From the NCBI RefSeq assembly GCF_019352175.1, contig NZ_JACBYI010000001.1, forward strand, positions 124,001-188,000: 64,000 nucleotides of DNA, read 5' to 3'. The notes beneath the pieces were generated by a model. That model was not told the origin of the DNA. It made no database searches and saw nothing but the letters and a program-made list of their open reading frames with translations. Position numbers and translations under genes: made by a program. Positions 27,277 through 35,856 of this stretch are shown here, piece by piece. This stretch comes from Paenibacillus sp. S150 (lineage in GTDB: Bacteria; Bacillota; Bacilli; Paenibacillales; Paenibacillaceae). Each line of letters begins with the position of its first letter. The stretch's first letter is position 1.

Positions 27277-28398
27277 TCATACCTTCACAGTGGATTTCCG
27301 GACAACAAGCTCCGTTTCCAGCGTGATTCGTTCAGGAACCGCTTTATGATTATCCGTACCCTCCTGAAGTTCTATAACAAGCCTGGCTGCCTGGGCTCCA
27401 ATTCCCGTAAAATCCTGTTTAATGGTTGTTAACGGCACATCGAACAGCTCCCCGGCGGATAAATTATCAAAGCCGGTAATGGAGAGCTGATCCGGTATGG
27501 CAATTCCCCTGAGCTGCGCCGCCTTGATCAGCTTCATCGCTGTTTCGTCGTTGACGGCAACAATGGCGGTCGGCGGATCAGGCAGAGCCAGCACCCGCTC
27601 CAGTCTCTGCTGATTGATCTTGAGTCTGAGACTTACATCCTCGGAGTTGATATCCTCCAATCTGGCATTATCTTCAATGAGCCATTCCGGAAGCGGAACA
27701 ATGCCTTCGCTGATCAGTGCATTGCAATATCCTCTGTAGCGGTCGGAGACTGACAGAGCCTCATTTACGCTTGTGCACACAAACGCAATCTTCTTATGTC
27801 CCAGTGCGGTCAAATGCCGCGTTAATTCATAGCCGGCCTGAATATTGTTGGACACAACCAGCGGTGCAGCTACTCCCTTGACTGTTCGGTCAATCAGGAC
27901 AAAAGGAAACCGGCTCATAATCATCCTGCTGTAAATGTCAATATTATGGTTGCCGGCACTGGGATAAATGATCGCCCCTGCCAGATTATCCGCAACAATC
28001 TTCTCCAGAATATCCCTTTCCCGCTGGGGCTCATATTTGGAATTATGGAACGTAACGTAATACCCCCGTTCCGCACAGACGTTCTCAACACCCCGGAGGA
28101 TGTCATATCCAAATTCCTCGCTAAAGGGCAGTACGACGGAGATTGCAGGGATGTGAACGCGATCGGTTTCCGGGGCTTCCGCCTCTTTAATGAAGGTCCC
28201 TTTCTTTTTCACACGTTTCAGCAGCCCGCGCATTTCCAGCTCCTTAAGAGCCCTTATCACAGTAATTCTGCTGACCTTGTACTTCTCGCCAAGCTCCGCT
28301 TCCGTCGGAATGCGGTCCCCCGGCTTTAATCTGCCCTCGTGAATATCTTTAAGCATATCTTGAATGATTTTTTCATACAGCGTTACCTTTGGAGCCAC
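27277..28398 (-). CDS. GntR-LacI (AraR-like) transcriptional regulator
   Basis: Cytoplasmic repressor-type protein of 373 residues. A GntR winged helix (about 1-70: LKPGDRIPTEAELGEKYKVSRITVIRALKEL) is fused to a LacI-type sugar-binding domain (about 85-365: ISVVLPFSEEFGYDILRGVE, PTAIVAVNDETAMKLIKAA, LSITGFDNLSAGELFDVPLTTIKQ), as in Bacillus AraR. I chose GTG at 28398 because AGGAGGTGG precedes it; an in-frame ATG at 28446 would overlap the previous gene and has no site. It is a close paralogue of the next regulator. The two probably bind the GATATATC operators in this block. Confidence 0.92.
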   Translation of the reverse strand: MAPKVTLYEKIIQDMLKDIHEGRLKPGDRIPTEAELGEKYKVSRITVIRALKELEMRGLLKRVKKKGTFIKEAEAPETDRVHIPAISVVLPFSEEFGYDILRGVENVCAERGYYVTFHNSKYEPQRERDILEKIVADNLAGAIIYPSAGNHNIDIYSRMIMSRFPFVLIDRTVKGVAAPLVVSNNIQAGYELTRHLTALGHKKIAFVCTSVNEALSVSDRYRGYCNALISEGIVPLPEWLIEDNARLEDINSEDVSLRLKINQQRLERVLALPDPPTAIVAVNDETAMKLIKAAQLRGIAIPDQLSITGFDNLSAGELFDVPLTTIKQDFTGIGAQAARLVIELQEGTDNHKAVPERITLETELVVRKSTVKV

Positions 28399-28417
28399 AA
28401 TAAATTCCCACCTCCTG

Positions 28418-28431
28418 GATATAGTTATATC
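28418..28431. promoter_or_regulatory. Spaced dyad upstream of the first GntR-LacI gene
   Basis: The stretch GATATAGTTATATC is a dyad of the same half-sites as the GATATATC operators with a wider centre. It overlaps the end of the upstream paralogue gene (stop at 28425) and lies 20 bases before the GTG start, so it may give autoregulation. Confidence 0.35.
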
Positions 28432-29561
28432 ATAATAGGTGAGCAAGGAACAGTTGAGCTTTTTCTGACCAAGACCTTTGTCTCCATGATAAGTGCTCCA
28501 GAACCGCCCGGCGAATTTCCCTTTTCGATATCCGCTATCAGAGCTTCTGCCGCGCTGGCCCCCATGCCCTCAAAGTCCTGCCTTACCGTAGTCAACGGAA
28601 CATCCAGCAGCTCACCTGCCTTGAGGTTGTCAAATCCGACAATGGATAATTGCTCCGGCACCTGTATTCCGGCCTCCGCAGCCGCCCTGATCAGGAAAAT
28701 CGCCGTCTCATCGTTAACCGCAACTATCGCAGTGGGCGGAGCAGGAAGACCGCAAATCCGCTCAAGCCGCGCTTTATTAATCTCATATCTCTCTTGTTCA
28801 TCGGCATCCTTGATTCTGTAGGCATGGTCCTCAAGCAGCCATTCGGGCTGCGGAATGACCTTGGCGTCCATCAAAGCTTTGCAGTAGCCGCGGTAACGTT
28901 CCTCAATCGAGGCTACTTCATTCAGGGAAGTGCAGACAAAGCCTATTGTGCGGTGCCCAAGCTCCAGCAAATGTGATGTCAGCATATAAGCCGCCCCGTA
29001 GTTGTCGCATCCCACAAAAGGCAGACTAAGTCCTTCTACAGAGCGGTCCAACAACAGGAAGGGAAAGCGGTCAATCAGCAGTTCCCCGTAGCTGTCAATG
29101 TTTTTGGTACCGGAAACCGGATAAATGATGGCCCCGCTGTTGAATGAATCCTGTTTTAAATTTCTGATGATTTCTTTTTCCAGCGCTGCATCGTAACGTG
29201 TATTGTGATAAGTCATATAGTAGCCGCGGGCGCTGCATACCTCCTCAACCCCCCGCAGAATGTCGAGGCCATACTCTTCATCAAAAGGCAGCACTACAGC
29301 AATTGCTGCAATGCCGCCTTTATGTGCTGAAAGCTCCCGCTGTTCCGCGCCGGACACCACTACTCCCTTTTGTTTGATTCTCACTAGCATTCCCGTCCGC
29401 TCAAGCTGGCGCAATGCGGTGCTGACTGTGATCCGGCTTACTCCAAACTGTTCACACAGCTCTCTTTCCGAAGGGATACGATCCCCCGGACTAAGTGCGC
29501 CCCTGCGGATCTGCCGGGCCATCTCACTGATAATCGTTTGGTATAATTTGATTTTCGCCAT
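28425..29561 (-). CDS. GntR-LacI (AraR-like) transcriptional regulator, paralogue
   Basis: This protein has 378 residues, with the same architecture as its downstream neighbour: a GntR winged helix (about 1-70, LSPGDRIPSERELCEQFGVSRITVSTALRQL) and a LacI-type effector domain with AAIAVVLPFDEEYGLDILRGVE, PTAIVAVNDETAIFLIRAA and LSIVGFDNLKAGELLDVPLTTVRQD. Start ATG 29561 follows GGAGG. It lies 31 bases downstream of a GH38 gene. The tandem pair is clearly a duplication; the DNA-recognition helices (VSRITVIRAL and VSRITVSTAL) are nearly the same, so both may recognise one operator while binding different sugars. Confidence 0.92.
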   Translation of the reverse strand: MAKIKLYQTIISEMARQIRRGALSPGDRIPSERELCEQFGVSRITVSTALRQLERTGMLVRIKQKGVVVSGAEQRELSAHKGGIAAIAVVLPFDEEYGLDILRGVEEVCSARGYYMTYHNTRYDAALEKEIIRNLKQDSFNSGAIIYPVSGTKNIDSYGELLIDRFPFLLLDRSVEGLSLPFVGCDNYGAAYMLTSHLLELGHRTIGFVCTSLNEVASIEERYRGYCKALMDAKVIPQPEWLLEDHAYRIKDADEQERYEINKARLERICGLPAPPTAIVAVNDETAIFLIRAAAEAGIQVPEQLSIVGFDNLKAGELLDVPLTTVRQDFEGMGASAAEALIADIEKGNSPGGSGALIMETKVLVRKSSTVPCSPIMI

Positions 29562-29592
29562 TCCAAGTCCTCCGTGAAGCCTTTTATGCTCT

Positions 29593-32328
29593 TCAGGTGA
29601 TCTGCTTGCGGCTTATTGTTATGATTTCATAAGGCCCTGCTTCAATCCTTCTCTCTCCCTCAGAATCCGGGATTGCTCCGCCCTTCTCCTCAAGAATTGT
29701 ACTCCGGCTGAAGAGCGCACCATTATCCTGGCGAAGGGTTAACACACGCGGCTTCGCGGTCTGATTGAACCATCTCAAGATTTCCGTTTCACCATCCTCC
29801 GACAGCTTGTGGGCGGTCATTGCCAGCCCCTTGCTCTCCCATTCCAGGAAGGAATGAGTCACGGGAAGCTCTCCGGTATGGATATCAGTCTGCTCAAGCG
29901 TCCATGGAATACGGAAATCGCGGGCCTGCTGATAGGAGGACAAGAGGCTTTCCTCATCCGTATGGGGGATAACCATGCATTCAAATACATGCTCACCCAG
30001 GCACTGGGCTTCAGGAGTCGGAAATACTCCCCAGTCCCCAAGCTCTCCTACGGCCCGCAGCAGCGTCAGCGCAATTGTATTTCGTCCATCCTGCAGCACC
30101 TCATATTCATTCAGCCCCTTGCCGGCGACGGTCAGTCCTCCCTCTTCATCACTCACATTTACGAAGGCCTGCAGATGCTGGCAATTGTTCGGATTGCTCC
30201 ACTCCGGTGCCGGCCGGTTATCCCGGACCGTTACTTCGTAGATCGAGTCAGCATGATGGACCGGGGTCTCAGTGTCCGTGGGAAAAAGTATCCGCAGCCG
30301 GTGGTCCCTGCAGCTATTGTTGAAATAGGTTCTGACCTGAAGACCGGCGGCTTCCTGCTCCAGAATAATCTCCGTTCGAATCGTAACCGGCAGAAGGTCC
30401 ATACTCCGGGCCGAGCGGCGTTCCGGTATGGGAACAAGCCGGTTCTGTTCCTCAAGGAGTGCGTTGTCCGCCGCTTCGGGAAGCATCAGTTCATGAACAA
30501 TTTCATAAACCGTCTCCTCATGGGTACGTTTCAGAAGACGGATGTCGGCGGAGGAAGACAGGGTAGTGATCGGAACATCGCCGCCGGCCTGACGGAAGGT
30601 ATATTCCGAACCGATATCACCGGTGTCCTCATAGGCGCAAAGGCCGCTGTATTTCCGGCCGTTTCTTTTATCTGTCAGTGTGAGCGTGCCGTTCTGTTCG
30701 ATCTTCACATGCAGGCAGCCGTTCTCCAGAACATGCTCTTCAGCCGCTTCCAGGGCAGCAGGCTCGAAGGAATCTCCCTCCCCTGCGCCGGGATACCAGG
30801 CATAGGTGCTATAACCGGACCCGGGGATATTCCTTGCCAGAAACGACAGGCGAATTCTTCTTGACATATAAGGGGCCCGGAATCTGTCCTCCGGAAGCTC
30901 ATAGCCAAAGGAAACGCCCAAATCCTCCCATTGAAAATCAATACAAGCTCCGGCGGCATCTCTAAGCCGCCCATTGTCAACAGTAAGGCTCTCCAGCCGC
31001 TCGAATAGCTCCTTCCGTCCGGCAGACAGCAGCGGCTCCCTGGCGATTTCCAGCTCAGCGCTGGCCATGCCTGTTCTTGCGGAAGCCGAGGTATTGAATA
31101 TTGCAAAAGGAAAGGGGTCTGAAGCAAATGCCGAAAAGACCGAGGTGTGGATATGCTGCACAATTTCCCTGGCGCTGGATTTCCGGATCTCTTCCGCCAC
31201 CTGATCTGTTTTTTGATAGCGCATCATCATCTCCTGATGCACTTCATCAATGCTGCAGCCGCAAATGCTGTCATGGGGATGATTTTGCAGCAGCGACTTC
31301 CAGGCATACCCCAGTAAATGGCCCGGATAGCTGCGCCCGAGCCTGGCGGCAAACACGGCAAGCGGCTCCGCTACATTCTCAAGCAACGTTTGGCTTCGCT
31401 GGTTGGCCTGCTTCATATACACCCGCGCAGAGGCCGTATTGACAAGAGTCCCCCAGCCGTCAGTCCGCTGGCTTCGCAGTTCCCCTTTAACTACAGACAA
31501 ATCAGCGGGCAGCGCTTCCTTAACCGCCTTCAGATAGGCTCCGAAATCCGTATGCTCGAAGGCGTACTGCGGATACAACCGGCGTGCAAGCCTTAGCGCC
31601 TCCGACAGGTTTGACTGTACCGGCTGGTGATCACAACCGTTCATAAAGAGCAGATGCGGCGTTGAGGCATATTTCTCAGCTGCAGCGAGCCGCTTGTCCC
31701 AGTACCTGCGCGCTTCTCCGGACTCTGCCGGGACCTCCATCCCATTATGATACCAATTGGCAAACAGGATGCCGGTTACCTCCGAGCCGTCAGCAGCCTG
31801 CCATTTCATTTCGGAATAAGGGGATTCAAATGCCGTCATATCACTTACCATATTGTTGATTCCCGTCGGTTTTACACCCCGCCCAAAAACGGCAAATTCA
31901 ATTCCGGCCTGCCGGAGAAGCTGCGGTGCTTGCCCCATGTTGCCGAAGGAATCGGGGAAATATCCCACCTTGCATACTTCACCGCCAAAAGCGGCAACAT
32001 CGGCGTGGCCAATCAGCAAATTGCGAACATTGGCTTCCGCGCTGACCAGAAATTCATCCTGAAGAATATACCATGGTCCAATAATAAGCTTGTTTTCCCG
32101 GATTAAACGGGTGACCTGCTCACGCTGCTCCGGCCTGATTTGCAGATAATCCTCAAGCAGAATCGTCTGGCCATCCAAATGAAAGCTTTTAAAATCAGGA
32201 TCAACAGCGAATAAGGCAATCAAGTCATCAAACAATTGTACGAGGCGAAGCCGATGCTGCTCAAAGGGCAAATACCATTCTCTGTCCCAATGGGAATGTG
32301 AGATTAAATGGACCGTTTTATCAGACAT
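29593..32328 (-). CDS. GH38 alpha-mannosidase, MngB-like branch
   Basis: Zinc-dependent alpha-mannosidase of 911 residues without signal peptide. The catalytic barrel begins at once with HLISHSHWDREW (zinc ligands His13 and Asp15) and FPDSFGNMGQAPQLLR (Asp126, zinc ligand and nucleophile). HNGMEVP and NHPHDSICGCSIDEVH are further family motifs. It belongs to the short bacterial branch that includes 2-O-mannosylglycerate hydrolase MngB and streptococcal GH38 enzymes, so the natural substrate may be a short mannoside or N-glycan fragment. It heads the leftward operon with the two GntR-LacI genes and has its own promoter with a GATATATC site in the spacer. Confidence 0.93.
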   Translation of the reverse strand: MSDKTVHLISHSHWDREWYLPFEQHRLRLVQLFDDLIALFAVDPDFKSFHLDGQTILLEDYLQIRPEQREQVTRLIRENKLIIGPWYILQDEFLVSAEANVRNLLIGHADVAAFGGEVCKVGYFPDSFGNMGQAPQLLRQAGIEFAVFGRGVKPTGINNMVSDMTAFESPYSEMKWQAADGSEVTGILFANWYHNGMEVPAESGEARRYWDKRLAAAEKYASTPHLLFMNGCDHQPVQSNLSEALRLARRLYPQYAFEHTDFGAYLKAVKEALPADLSVVKGELRSQRTDGWGTLVNTASARVYMKQANQRSQTLLENVAEPLAVFAARLGRSYPGHLLGYAWKSLLQNHPHDSICGCSIDEVHQEMMMRYQKTDQVAEEIRKSSAREIVQHIHTSVFSAFASDPFPFAIFNTSASARTGMASAELEIAREPLLSAGRKELFERLESLTVDNGRLRDAAGACIDFQWEDLGVSFGYELPEDRFRAPYMSRRIRLSFLARNIPGSGYSTYAWYPGAGEGDSFEPAALEAAEEHVLENGCLHVKIEQNGTLTLTDKRNGRKYSGLCAYEDTGDIGSEYTFRQAGGDVPITTLSSSADIRLLKRTHEETVYEIVHELMLPEAADNALLEEQNRLVPIPERRSARSMDLLPVTIRTEIILEQEAAGLQVRTYFNNSCRDHRLRILFPTDTETPVHHADSIYEVTVRDNRPAPEWSNPNNCQHLQAFVNVSDEEGGLTVAGKGLNEYEVLQDGRNTIALTLLRAVGELGDWGVFPTPEAQCLGEHVFECMVIPHTDEESLLSSYQQARDFRIPWTLEQTDIHTGELPVTHSFLEWESKGLAMTAHKLSEDGETEILRWFNQTAKPRVLTLRQDNGALFSRSTILEEKGGAIPDSEGERRIEAGPYEIITISRKQIT

Positions 32329-32383
32329 AAACAGAAAAACACTCCTTCATTGCCTGTAATTTAGAAATCAGTAACTATACGCA

Positions 32384-32412
32384 ATTATATGATATATCAA
32401 AATAAATATCAA
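32384..32412 (-). promoter_or_regulatory. GH38 promoter with a GATATATC operator in the spacer
   Basis: On the minus strand, TTGATA (32407-32412) and TATAAT (32384-32389) are 17 bases apart with GATATATC (32391-32398) between them. The order and spacing are the same as in the promoter at 27177-27205, and the flanking bases AATTGATATTT and GATATATCATATAATT are also shared, so one promoter probably arose by copying the other. Confidence 0.75.
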
Positions 32413-32524
32413 TTCTTTTATATATATCTTATTTATCCTTGGTTATTCTTCTAAAGTTTAAAAAACCAGACATTTCATCGTTTGTCATCAAGTAAATAAA
32501 TCTTAAAATTATATTATTATATTA

Positions 32525-32553
32525 TTGACAGCGCTTTCTACATAAATTATTAT
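32525..32553 (+). promoter_or_regulatory. Promoter overlapped by a cre site
   Basis: TTGACA (32525-32530) and TATTAT (32548-32553) are 17 bases apart. TGACAGCGCTTTCT (32526-32539) overlaps the -35 and is a near-consensus cre, so CcpA should block this promoter during growth on preferred sugars. Confidence 0.75.
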
Positions 32554-32562
32554 GATCCTATA

Positions 32563-32584
32563 CAATTAAGATATATCTTAATTG
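32563..32584 (+). promoter_or_regulatory. 22-base perfect palindrome containing GATATATC
   Basis: A perfect 22-base palindrome centred on AAGATATATCTT lies nine bases downstream of the -10 hexamer, at or near the transcription start. It shares its GATATATC core with the operators of the two other mannoside promoters, and it is the longest and most symmetric of them. It is a probable GntR-LacI operator. Confidence 0.7.
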
Positions 32585-32656
32585 AAAGGGGTGTTGATTT
32601 TCCGTGAGGTTTCTGAAGCACAATAATTAACTCAAACAATGAGAGGCAGGTTATTT

Positions 32657-35209
32657 ATGAAAGATCTTAAAAAGCGCAGCCGTCCCTTTCCCAACCGTAA
32701 ACATAATAGTCTTTCCCTATTATTGGTGATGTCGTTTACCCTGTTCCTCTCCCCCCTGATACTGCCTGCGGGCAGAGCTTCTGCGGCAGCCCCTCCGACC
32801 CTGACCGATCTGTGGAATGGAACTGCACATTTCGAGCTGTACATGAACAGACCGATGGACGGTCAATCGGCCAGCGGGTCTAATGTGGTGGTCATAGGAG
32901 ATACCTGGTATTGGTTTCACCGCAACGTTGCAGATCTTCCTAGTTGGAAGCTGGGGACGGTTGTCGAGAAATCTACGGATAAAGGCCTGACCTGGACAAG
33001 TCCGTTACCGATTCTGCAGCCCGCCGCAGGAACCCCCTGGGCCCGAATGGTTACCGACGGAAATTTCAGATATGACAGCCAATCCAACAAATGGATGGCA
33101 TTAATACAAACCAATGATGGCGTCAACCCGTGGACACTGTCCTACTTTGAAAGAGCGGGTTCAGATCCTATGGGAGCCTTTACTGCTCCATCCGGATTCA
33201 CTAACCCGGCCGTCGGCGCCAAGGAAATCTGGAGTCAGATCACAACGGCAGCCGGCAAAGACAGCGTAGATATCCCGGGCGGTACCAACCTGATTTTTGA
33301 TGAAGGCACACCGCAAATTGTTGAAAAATCAGGCAATGACTACTATGTAACCTTTCATGGCGCATCGTCGACGAACGGCACAACCCATGGTTATCGGGGC
33401 ATCGCCAAAACGGCGGACTTTCAGAATTGGACACCTGCCGCCCCGGATGCCATTGTCGATGAATACGATGCCGAAGCCTGGAATGTTGCCTGGAATCCGG
33501 GCGGTCCTGTAGGTGCAGGCGCCGCGAATATCCTCAAGGAAGGGGATTATTATTATCAAATCATCGAAGCTGCGGATGTGAACCTGAACGGTTTTGCAGG
33601 CCAAAACTGGCCCATGGGACTTCTGCGCAGTACCTCGCTTACAAGCACAACCTGGGAGAACTGGAATCCCAATCCTTTGTTCCCTGCGGCGGGACAGGTC
33701 ATTGAATGGCAATATCCCACCTTTTTTAAAGATTCAAGCGGGACAACCTACGTCTCTATTTCAAAATACGCGCCGGAGACTGAAGCCGGATTTCGTATTT
33801 ACAAGCTGGTATCCGGCGCGCCGACAGCGGACGCCGGAATCGGAAATACTCTGCTGAATCCCTCTTTTGAAAGCGATCTGTCTTGGTCCGCAGGCTCCTT
33901 GAGCAGATCAGCCGACCGGGCACATTCCGGCTCCTACTCCCTCAAATCCACTTCAGCAGGGGCAGCAAACGCCATGACCACCGCACAAGTCAAGGTACAG
34001 CCATATGCCGATTACAGGCTGTCGGGCTGGATATATAAGACCAACAGCGATGGCAATGCCTATCTGGATATGAATGACATCTCTGGTGAAGCCAGTGCCG
34101 GTGTAAATAACGGCAGCGGCGCGGGAGTATGGACATACGTCAGCCAAATCTGGAACAGCGGTCCTAATTCTTCCGTTAATATTCGCTGCGTAACCGACAG
34201 CGGCTTAAACGCGGCAGCCTATTTCGATGATATTTCTTTGGTCAAAACCGGCAAGGATAATATCGTACTCAATCCATCATTTGAAACTTATGAAATTTCA
34301 AGCGCGGGCTGGACTCTGGGAACAATGAGCATATCCAATGACCAGGCGCATCTGGGCTCTTATTCGCTTAAAACGACTTCACCGGTTGCGGCGAACGCAT
34401 TTACCGCTGCACCGCTGCATGTGCAGCCCTATACCGACTACAGGCTGTCAGGCTGGATTTATAAGACTACGGACAATGGCAATGCCTACCTTGATATGAA
34501 TGACATTGCCGGGGAAGCCCAGCTTGGCGTCAACAACGGCAGTGGCGCCGGGGTATGGACTTATGTAAGCCAAGACTGGAATAGCGGGTCCACATCTACC
34601 TTGTATATTCGCACTGCGACCGATGGTGGGTTGAACGCCGCTGCCTATTTTGATGACATCTCTTTATTGAAACTGGGGGGCAGCACAGGACAGGTTCTCT
34701 TCCACACCGGTCTGGAGTCCGGACAAAATCAGCCAACCTGGTCAGACACCCCCGAGGCTATATTTAACGTATCCAACTCGGTGAGTTCTGTAAGAACAGG
34801 AGAATCCAGCCGCTCAGGCTCATCTGCCATTAGAGTGTCGGGCGTTGACAACAATTCAAACGTCTCTTACAGCGATAATAAAGTCTTTGATGTCAATATT
34901 CCCGTCACCGCTACGACTAAACTCAGCTATTGGGCCCAGCCGCTCAATGAGAATGGCAGACATGTAACTGTTGATTTTATCTTTACGGACGGAACAACCC
35001 TCAGGGACAGCGGCGCAGCCGATTTTGAAGGAATATCCATGCATCCCAACATCGCCAGAGGGATTGTGAATAATTGGAGACAGGTCCAGTGCAATATCGG
35101 CAAGTGGGCAAATGGCAAGGTCATCGACCTCATCTTGGTGGATTATGACCAGGGAGCGGGAATCGGAGCTTATACAACTTATCTGGATGATATTCTAATC
35201 ATTAACTGA
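32657..35209 (+). CDS. Secreted propeller-type glycosidase-like protein with tandem carbohydrate-binding modules
   Basis: Exported protein of 850 residues from ATG 32657, which has GAGAGGCAGG upstream; ATG 32639 has no binding site. The signal peptide ends near AGRASA. Residues about 40-390 resemble five-bladed propeller glycosidases (GH43/GH32-like clan), with repeats such as DTWYWFHRN, TPQIVEKSGNDYYVTFHG and WQYPTFFKDSSGTTYVSIS, but I cannot assign a GH family or the catalytic acids. Two near-identical modules of about 135 residues follow (NPSFES at about 400 and NPSFET at about 538, each with DYRLSGWIYKT and AAAYFDDISL), then a third, different beta-sandwich (about 675-850). A cre-controlled promoter places it in the mannoside regulon as the extracellular step. 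Confidence 0.85.
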   Translation: MKDLKKRSRPFPNRKHNSLSLLLVMSFTLFLSPLILPAGRASAAAPPTLTDLWNGTAHFELYMNRPMDGQSASGSNVVVIGDTWYWFHRNVADLPSWKLGTVVEKSTDKGLTWTSPLPILQPAAGTPWARMVTDGNFRYDSQSNKWMALIQTNDGVNPWTLSYFERAGSDPMGAFTAPSGFTNPAVGAKEIWSQITTAAGKDSVDIPGGTNLIFDEGTPQIVEKSGNDYYVTFHGASSTNGTTHGYRGIAKTADFQNWTPAAPDAIVDEYDAEAWNVAWNPGGPVGAGAANILKEGDYYYQIIEAADVNLNGFAGQNWPMGLLRSTSLTSTTWENWNPNPLFPAAGQVIEWQYPTFFKDSSGTTYVSISKYAPETEAGFRIYKLVSGAPTADAGIGNTLLNPSFESDLSWSAGSLSRSADRAHSGSYSLKSTSAGAANAMTTAQVKVQPYADYRLSGWIYKTNSDGNAYLDMNDISGEASAGVNNGSGAGVWTYVSQIWNSGPNSSVNIRCVTDSGLNAAAYFDDISLVKTGKDNIVLNPSFETYEISSAGWTLGTMSISNDQAHLGSYSLKTTSPVAANAFTAAPLHVQPYTDYRLSGWIYKTTDNGNAYLDMNDIAGEAQLGVNNGSGAGVWTYVSQDWNSGSTSTLYIRTATDGGLNAAAYFDDISLLKLGGSTGQVLFHTGLESGQNQPTWSDTPEAIFNVSNSVSSVRTGESSRSGSSAIRVSGVDNNSNVSYSDNKVFDVNIPVTATTKLSYWAQPLNENGRHVTVDFIFTDGTTLRDSGAADFEGISMHPNIARGIVNNWRQVQCNIGKWANGKVIDLILVDYDQGAGIGAYTTYLDDILIIN
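33840..34680 (+). repeat. In-gene tandem duplication of a binding module
   Basis: Two consecutive segments of about 415 bases, the second starting near 34255, encode modules whose cores (NAYLDMNDI, GVNNGSGAGVWTYVSQ, GLNAAAYFDDISL) are almost identical, while the starts of the modules differ. This indicates a fairly recent internal duplication. Confidence 0.8.
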
Positions 35210-35218
35210 TTCCTGCAG

Positions 35219-35267
35219 GGACTGTTTCAAAAGTCTGCCGACCGGATTTTTTCCAGGCAGAAACAGA
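35219..35267 (+). terminator. Hairpin directly after the propeller/CBM gene
   Basis: TCTGCC pairs with GGCAGA, extended by CTGTTT/AAACAG across a bulge on the left arm. It begins ten bases after the stop codon. The T-run lies in the loop rather than after the stem, so termination here may be partial; a stronger stem follows at 35396. Confidence 0.4.
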
Positions 35268-35395
35268 CTCTTCTCATTCCAAATGCTATTGATGCTTATT
35301 CGAGCGTACCGCCCGCTCCCGCCGGGTTCAAACGTACTTTTATGCGATATGAAAAAATCAGCACTTACACAGGATCAGTTCTTCTTAAAAAGAAC

Positions 35396-35435
35396 AAACG
35401 GCTGCGCCATCCTTCACAGGACGGCGCAGCCGTTT
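35396..35435 (+). terminator. Strong stem-loop related to repeat B
   Basis: AAACGGCTGCGCC pairs perfectly with GGCGCAGCCGTTT around ATCCTTCACAGGAC. The left arm and loop resemble repeat B (AAACGGCTTCGCCGTCCTT), so this may be a symmetrised relative of that element now serving as a terminator for the upstream gene. Confidence 0.6.
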
Positions 35436-35856
35436 TGGATTTCAGGTTAAGGGTTGGCTATGGCTCTCCTGAACTTTTTCGCTAAGCCCCGGCGGGAAGC
35501 CCAAGTGGAAAAAGGGAACTTAATTCTCCCACCATCTCCTTTTTCGCCAGCGTTAGCGGGGAAAAGTGTACCTAATCCATCCGTTTCTGCCCCTTTCAGG
35601 CGGATACACTAAAAATAAGTTACCTTTTTCCCACTATTCCCTCTACCGCAAACTTTTCAGTCCATTTAGGTTTACTTTTTCCCACTAATCCTTTTACCCT
35701 AAGCTTTTCCGTCGATTTAAGTCTGTACTTCCCCTCCGCTCCCCTGCCTCCGGTACCGCTATCGGTTAGCCTCCCTGTTCCGCGCGTCCTCCTGCAAAGC
35801 AGCACCCGCAGGTTGAGCACGGCCCCTATAGCAACACGCCGGCGTGCCTGATAACG
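35436..35856. other. Noncoding region containing repeat A copy 2
   Basis: Between the stem-loop and the end of the ABC exporter operon there is no gene. Most of it is repeat A (35489-35610) and short ACTTTTTCCCACTA units up to about 35710. Confidence 0.6.
35489..35610 (+). repeat. Dispersed intergenic repeat A, copy 2
   Basis: Counterpart of 6830-6952 with the conserved stretches CGCCAGCGTTAGCGGGG and TACCTAATCCATCCGTT. It is followed by two further diverged units, TTACCTTTTTCCCACTA near 35620 and TTTACTTTTTCCCACTAATC near 35670. Confidence 0.7.

Larger units (their letters stand above)
32329..32656. promoter_or_regulatory. Divergent control region between GH38 and the secreted propeller/CBM gene
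   Basis: This AT-rich region contains a leftward promoter (32384-32412) and a rightward promoter with cre and operator (32525-32584), listed separately. A further degenerate ATATAT-type site lies near 32420-32430. No gene is present. Confidence 0.7.
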
